From Blastomyces gilchristii SLH14081 (Eukaryota > Ascomycota > Eurotiomycetes > Onygenales > Ajellomycetaceae), in assembly GCF_000003855.2 (NCBI RefSeq), contig NW_003101679.1, positions 1,552,271 through 1,616,270 on the forward strand: DNA of 64,000 nt. Direction: 5' to 3'. Below the pieces are notes generated by a model. It did not search any database, had not been told where the DNA came from, and worked only from the letters and a program-made list of their open reading frames with translations. The position numbers and the translations under genes are program-made. Shown here one piece after another: positions 59,331-64,000 of this stretch (the first letter of the stretch is position 1; each line of letters opens with the position of its first letter).

Positions 59331-59630
59331 TAATAAGTCAGAATGATGTAGTCTTTGCTAAGAATCTGATTGTAATAAAGATATTAATACTGTTATTTAT
59401 AAACTCTAGTCTACAGAGATAATGAGTTTCTACTGAGATGAACAGTCTGCAGTGTATACAAAGAAATGAAGAAATCATATTCTTATTAAAAGCTAAAAAA
59501 CAAAGAAAACAAAATCAGATTATGAACATAGTTTAGTGATTAATAAAGAAAATTGATACTTACAATTTTATCATTCATAACACTCAATCTTCTCATAACT
59601 ATCAATTCTTCTCTTCAAAGAAGTAGGGAG

Positions 59631-59752
59631 TATTATGCCTGTAATACAGATAATTGATGTATTTGATATGAAGATTACTAAAAATGCACAGACTTTAAGA
59701 GAGCTGAATATCAGAACACACACAGTTGTAGCAGAGTCTTGAAAACTGCAGA
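59631..59752 (+). repeat. Gypsy-B copy 2 3' LTR, first 120 bp
   Basis: Begins TATTATGCCTGTAATACAG after a purine tract (AAGAAGTAGGGAG), matching copy 1 at 14541, and is cut by Gypsy-A sequence. Confidence 0.6.
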
Positions 59753-60749
59753 TACTCTCTCATAACAAGAGTAAGATATATTATCTGATATAATAGACAC
59801 TTACTCAATGAACTGAGAGCACTGGCTCTTGAATCTGAAAATATTAGTTAATCAAGATAAAAACAACTCATGACACTATACACACTTTTCTGATTAGAAT
59901 ACTCTCTCTCTGAACTATCACTGATATCTCAACTTCTTCTGAATCTACACCGAATGAATTGTGATATGCAGCAGCTCAAACTGATGAACTTCTTTAAGTA
60001 CTCACTGAAGTAGTATGTCAAGAAGTACTCTGATTCCTCTCAGAACTATGTATAAGAAGTGATATCTCAGAATGCTTAATTGATAACAATATCACTCTAT
60101 GATTCTGTGAACAACACTGAGTCTCTCATTCAGAACCTCTATATACTCAGATAATACAAGAGATGCATGATTCATATATGATTGATTATTCAGATTATGA
60201 ATAACTGTATTAAATGATCTTTTGAGAATTCTACTGATCTGAGATATTAAACAGTATCAGATGCTTTGTCTGAAACTGCAACTGTTGTTCCTCTATCATC
60301 TTATAAAAGAACTGTAGAAAAGGCCTGCTGAAATCACTTGATATCTCTGATAGAATCTGATGAGATGTAGTAATTAACGTTGCTGTCAATCTCTCTGAGA
60401 GTAAGAGTTGTAGAAATGTTCTGATCATCATTGACTGATTGAGCAAGAGTGTAATATTGAAATCTTATAATGAGATAAATACTGAATAAGTCACTGAAGT
60501 CTTCTTACAGAGTTTATTCTGTTAGATGGATGACTTGCTGAGATCTATAGTATCAGATCAGAGCTGTTATTTATAAGCACTCTCTGAACAAGAATCTTTC
60601 AAGATCTCAAGATTATACACTGTTTATCAACTGCTTATCACTCTGAGACTGATAATGTATCAGAATAGACAATTCAGACTGTAAAGAATTATCTTCATAA
60701 GTTCTGTAATCACTTATAAGATGATTGATATAATCTTCTTATACACACA
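59753..60749 (+). pseudogene. Gypsy-A copy 5, fragment: end of RNase H and integrase
   Basis: Matches Gypsy-A copy 2 from about 35885 to 36865: the RNase H tail, the integrase zinc-finger region (MHDSYMIDYSDYE, NCNCCSSII) and the core with NVAVNLSESKSCRN. No LTR is present, so it is a broken piece. It continues after LINE-A copy 5 at 62212-62334. Confidence 0.85.
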
Positions 60750-61830
60750 ATTAAATGTTGAGAAAATTGATCATGAGAAGATATCTCCCTGGAGAGAAAA
60801 GCTGGAATCTCTCATAGACTTACAAATAAGTGAACTATCTAAAGAGAGAGAATATGAACAGTATTTGAAGAAGATCTCTACAATCAATATAAAAGACTCT
60901 ATTCTGATTTACTCAGATGGCTCAAAAAATGAGAATTTGAATAGATTAGGCGCAGGCATTGCTTATACTGAAGATAATATCAATTTTATCTCAGATTTCT
61001 GGAATTTAGGCTGTGAATCTGAAGTCTTTGATGCTGAACTATTTGTAATAGTGAAAGCTTTCAAACTCATTGAAATAAAATCTCATAAAAGAGGAAATAG
61101 TTTGAAAGAGGCATGGATATTCTCTGATAGTCAAGCTGCTTTAAAAAGACTTAGAAATAGTCAGATTCATAATGGTCAAATAAATCCTGAACTGATTTTA
61201 AACTCTGTTTTGAAAATTCAAAAGAGAAGAACATCAAAACTGATAATTCATCTGCATTGAGTTCCTGCTCATATGAATATTCGTGGCAATGAATTGGCTG
61301 ATTCAGCTGCAAAAAAGGGTTCAGAATTAAGCAGATCTATTCAAAAAACAGTGTCCTGGTCTTTCATAAAGAGAAAGATAAAAGAATCTTGTTTAACCAA
61401 GTGAAATGAAAGCTGGCAGAAATAAAAGAAGAGCATACATTATTCAAGATTTGAGACAAAACCAAAATGAAAATCTTGTTCAATTAAATATAAAAAGAAA
61501 ATATTCTCATCTATAATTCAGCTAAAACTAGGACATGGTTATTTCAAATCCTATATACAAAGATTTGATGACAGATTTGATTCAACAGAGTGCTCATTCT
61601 GCAATGTGAATGAAAATCCTGAGCATATTGTAATGCATTGTGCATTATACAATAGTCTCAGAGTCAGATTAAAGAAGAAGTATGATTTAAATCAATTAAA
61701 TATGAGGTTCTTATTCTCAACTGAGACAGGAATTAAATACTTAATAGACTTTCTTTCAGAAACTCAAGCAGCTACAAGAAAATGGCTGAATTCAGAAGTA
61801 TCTGAATATGAAGAGGTGGAAATTGATTAG
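60750..61830 (+). pseudogene. LINE-A copy 5 ORF2 C-terminal part: RNase H and Cys/His motif
   Basis: The open frame over 60721-61260 (its first ten residues are Gypsy-A sequence) has the RNase H acidic triad Asp66 (YSDGS), Glu106 (DAELF) and Asp136 (SDSQAA). After a TGA at 61258-61260, where Trp is expected (HLH-W-VPAH), the same frame gives GNELADSA with the fourth acidic residue, and 61606-61830 covers the rest, with the His...Cys half of the C-terminal motif (ENPEHIVMHC). No frameshift is present. Stop TAG at 61828-61830. Confidence 0.88.
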
Positions 61831-62211
61831 ATATAGTCTGTTAAAACAGCTATACACTATCTTTTAATAATTTTGTTTTGTTATAGTCTCTCTTTACTGT
61901 ACTTGTTTCTTTCTGTTCTTTTCTATCTATCTACTTAATGTGTCTATCTTTAAGACTATGTTCTCTTTTCCTTTGTCATGATATTTTCAAATGATTTCAA
62001 AGTATCAGAAGGCGTTGAAATACTGCAATTTGTAAACAGTTTTTGTATTCTGGGCTAGAATTTTCTGATTTTGCATATCTGAAATTGATAAATGTATAAT
62101 AGTTGACTCTATAGATATAGGAAAAACCCTGAGATCTAAAGGTTCTCTGATAGATGTCATAGTCTCTGACTGCATACATCTATAATTGAAGAATAATAAT
62201 AATAATAATAA
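61831..62211 (+). other. LINE-A copy 5 3' UTR and AAT tail
   Basis: Nearly identical to the copy 1 3' UTR. The 3' stem has wobble or mismatch changes. The tail is seven or eight AAT units. Confidence 0.88.
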
Positions 62212-62334
62212 TTCTTCTACACACAGAGATTGTCATCAATGACTGAGATACTGTCTTAACAGATGTAAGCCTGTTCTTCCTTATACATTATTATATGAAA
62301 GTGTTAGATCTTCTAGAGATTACACAGTTCACAC
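62212..62334 (+). pseudogene. Gypsy-A copy 5, continuation of the integrase fragment
   Basis: CTACACACAGAGATTGTCATC onward continues the Gypsy-A integrase text interrupted at 60749, matching copy 2 about 36860-36985. It stops at the hAT-like terminus. Confidence 0.85.
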
Positions 62335-62380
62335 TAGACTGACCGTGTGACCGTGTCTGAGACCAGGATCAAACTTTACA
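62335..62380 (+). mobile_element. hAT-like terminus related to hAT-N1, partner end not found
   Basis: TAGACTGACCGTGTGACCGT and the following TCTGAGACCAGGATC match the left end of hAT-N1 copy 1 for about 37 bp, then diverge completely. It interrupts Gypsy-A; the preceding 8 bp are GTTCACAC. No matching right end with that duplication is seen up to 64000. Confidence 0.6.
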
Positions 62381-63915
62381 GTTGTTACATTGTCTAAAAG
62401 CATTACTTCTGATCATAATTTATGTTCATCACATTGATTTCAAATCACATTATTTCAAATATTAAAGGTCTCAGATTTACTTTTTAAATAAAAATCTAGT
62501 CTCAGATAAAGAATATGTTTGAATTCTTAGTCACATTTTCATTCTGATCTCATTATTGAGAATGATATTAAATGAGACTATGAAATCATTTCTCACTTAT
62601 ATAATATATTAACATAGTGCTTATTTGTTGAAAATTCAACAGAGAGTGTTATTAAATATTATTACTTTTCTAAACACAGATCATAATTCATATAATTTTA
62701 ATTATAAAAAAAATATAAAATACAAAAAAACAACAAAAAAATAAAAAAAAAATAAAAACAAGAAAAAATCATAACAAAAAAAAAAATAAAAAAACAAAAA
62801 GAAACAATAAAAATTAAGATAGCAGAGTCACAGCATTCTTAAAATACTCACTTCTCAGAGTCTTTACAATGTTTATTATTAACTGTGTATTTCTTACAGT
62901 GAGAATAACACGGCTGCAATGAGTTATTATCTTAATATCATCTAATAAATAATTAGTATATATCTGTATAAATGTGAATAATTAGAAAATATACACTTAA
63001 AAAGTATGATCAGAGTGGACTCTGCTGTCACTTGAATAATATTAAGAACAGAATACTGAAATTGATGATTTTCTTTATCAATTTCACAGACAAGATATGT
63101 AAAGATAGTCTTAAGAAATATAAGATCTTCTGACTTCTGATAAAAACAGATCTCATAAAGAGACTCTATTTCCATGATATCAGAGACTGAGTGTTATCAA
63201 AAAGTGTTACTTTCATACAATACATATGCACTTACTGTGACAATTCACTCTCTGTGCACAGAACTGAGAGTTGTAGCTTTTTCACACTGCACAGCTCTTC
63301 TTGAGATGCTGCTATCAGTTTATAACTTACACAGTCTCTCAGTTCAGTATATACTGCATGTATACAGTGCTGCATACTGAGGCTGTGTTGATCATTATGA
63401 TCTGATGTGATACTCACTTTTCATAGATTATGTTTTGTTTGAGAAGAAGAGAGAAAGACACAACTGTTGTTTTATTAAGAGAGAATGAATAATTAGTATT
63501 ATTAAATGTAATTTAATTCTTCTGTATTTGAAATTTGATTAGTCTATACTCTTTAATTTGAGGATTTCTAAGAGTGTTTTAATAGTTTTTATATCAGCTT
63601 GAAATTAGTGATGAATTGAAGAAGAAGAGAAAAGAGAGAAGAAAGAAATGAGAATAACTTAGCTTTATAATATGAAAACAGAGAATTACTGTAATCATTC
63701 TCTCTAGTAATAAAGATCTGTTGTCTGCATGTATCTCTAATATATATTATATGATAACTGTATACAAAGAATATCAATAGTGCATGTATTAAATGAAGAT
63801 AATGTTGCTATATAATACTGTAGCTGTTTCTGTACATCTCTGAAAGCAGTTAATATTTTCTTTAAGTCTCTTTATATTTGATAAGTCAATAATATATTTC
63901 AATACGCTTTCTCTT
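62381..63915. other. Unassigned AT-rich sequence
   Basis: No similarity to other elements in the window and no convincing coding frame; short open frames (62942-63175, 63232-63417, 63589-63777 minus; 63174-63380 plus) lack motifs. A-rich tract at about 62706-62815 (poly-A with scattered T and C). It may be the interior of a longer hAT-type element beginning at 62335. Confidence 0.5.
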
Positions 63916-63976
63916 TCATCATCATTATTATTATCATCATCATCATCATTATTATTATTATTATTATATTATTACT
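63916..63976. repeat. ATC/ATT trinucleotide microsatellite
   Basis: Interspersed TCATCATCATT and TTATTATTA units over about 60 bp. It may be a simple repeat or the minus-strand tail of another LINE copy lying beyond the window, but the LINE-A 3' UTR text does not follow within the window. Confidence 0.7.
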
Positions 63977-64000
63977 AGCTGTCTCTTCTGTCTTCATCTC

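Larger units (their letters stand above)
49473..59752 (+). mobile_element. Gypsy-B copy 2, interrupted by Gypsy-A copy 4
   Basis: Pieces 49473-49871 and 55614-59752, joined through the TTAAG duplication, give the part of Gypsy-B upstream of RT plus all of pol and the start of the 3' LTR (59631). The left limit is set by the LINE-A copy 4 end, not by an LTR. The right limit (about 59747-59752) is a junction with Gypsy-A sequence sharing a few bases (CAGAT). Confidence 0.8.
60750..62211 (+). mobile_element. LINE-A copy 5, 5'-truncated insertion into Gypsy-A copy 5
   Basis: Starts at ATTAAATGTTGAGAAAA within ORF2 and ends in an AAT tail (about 62190-62211). The flanks TTCTTATACACACA (60736-60749) and TTCTTCTACACACA (62212-62225) form a 14-bp duplication with one mismatch, and the Gypsy-A text continues across it. 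5' truncation with a longish duplication is standard LINE behaviour. It is the least mutated LINE copy here. Confidence 0.9.

Noticed and set aside
62706..62815. A-rich tract as a poly(A) tail of a processed retrocopy
   Set aside because: The tract is interrupted by T and C throughout, no coding sequence precedes it on either strand, and no flanking duplication is seen.
63529..63539. GATTAGTCTA as a possible decayed right end of the hAT-like element starting at 62335
   Set aside because: It resembles a decayed terminus but is not followed by the required GTTCACAC duplication, and the subterminal sequence does not match convincingly.
1..64000. Host protein-coding genes
   Set aside because: Every frame with recognisable domains belongs to a retrotransposon; remaining short frames lack motifs and codon structure, and no intron-bearing gene model could be supported.

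Overview
This window is a solid block of nested, mutation-decayed transposable elements with no recognisable host gene. It is strongly AT-rich and nearly devoid of CpG, and the element coding frames are riddled with TGA, TAG and TAA stops while domain order stays readable. The element types (Tad1/I-type LINEs with AAT-repeat tails, Ty3/Gypsy chromoviruses, a hAT-type non-autonomous element, tRNA-headed SINE-like elements) and the C-to-T style decay of duplicated DNA point to a filamentous fungus, most likely an ascomycete with RIP-like mutation. The species cannot be told from this sequence. Family names used below (LINE-A, Gypsy-A/B/C, hAT-N1, SINE-1/2) are provisional and local to this window.

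Layout. 1-10931: LINE-A copy 1 (+), split by Gypsy-A copy 1 (934-6473, TSD GTTAA). 10932-15337: Gypsy-B copy 1 (+), pol and 3' LTR. 15338-24577: a full-length LINE-A copy 2 (-), about 7.6 kb once two insertions are removed: hAT-N1 copy 1 (16956-17461) and SINE-1 (19091-20155). 24578-25250: unassigned decayed DNA. About 25250-30925: Gypsy-C (-), whose 5' LTR is on the right. 30926-47537: LINE-A copy 3 (+), carrying Gypsy-A copy 2 (31667-37843, itself carrying hAT-N1 copy 2 in its 5' LTR), SINE-2 (from 39062 into an assembly gap) and Gypsy-A copy 3 (-, 40430-46192). 47538-49472: LINE-A copy 4 (-), 5' end only. 49473-59752: Gypsy-B copy 2 (+) interrupted by Gypsy-A copy 4 (-, 49872-55608, with a 201-base gap). 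59753-62334: a Gypsy-A fragment (+) split by a 5'-truncated LINE-A copy 5 (60750-62211). 62335-64000: a hAT-like terminus followed by unassigned AT-rich DNA.

How the parts relate. LINE-A supplies an endonuclease/RT/RNase H; SINE-1 carries a tRNA-like Pol III head and ends in the same roughly 305 bp 3' tail as LINE-A, so it looks like a LINE-A-mobilised parasite. Gypsy-A, B and C each have a C-terminal chromodomain remnant, as expected of chromoviruses that home to heterochromatin. The best single observation concerns Gypsy-A: an 11-nt stretch 56 nt downstream of the LTR TATA box is complementary to the 11 nt lying 2 nt after the 5' LTR, and the two stretches co-vary between copies. That is the signature of Tf1-type RNA self-priming rather than tRNA priming.

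Mutation pattern. Comparing the two 353-bp LTRs of Gypsy-A copy 1 by eye gives about 23 differences, about 19 of them at CpG sites. Element 5' ends (LTR U3, LINE 5' UTR) keep far more CpG than element bodies. All coding features below are pseudogenes.
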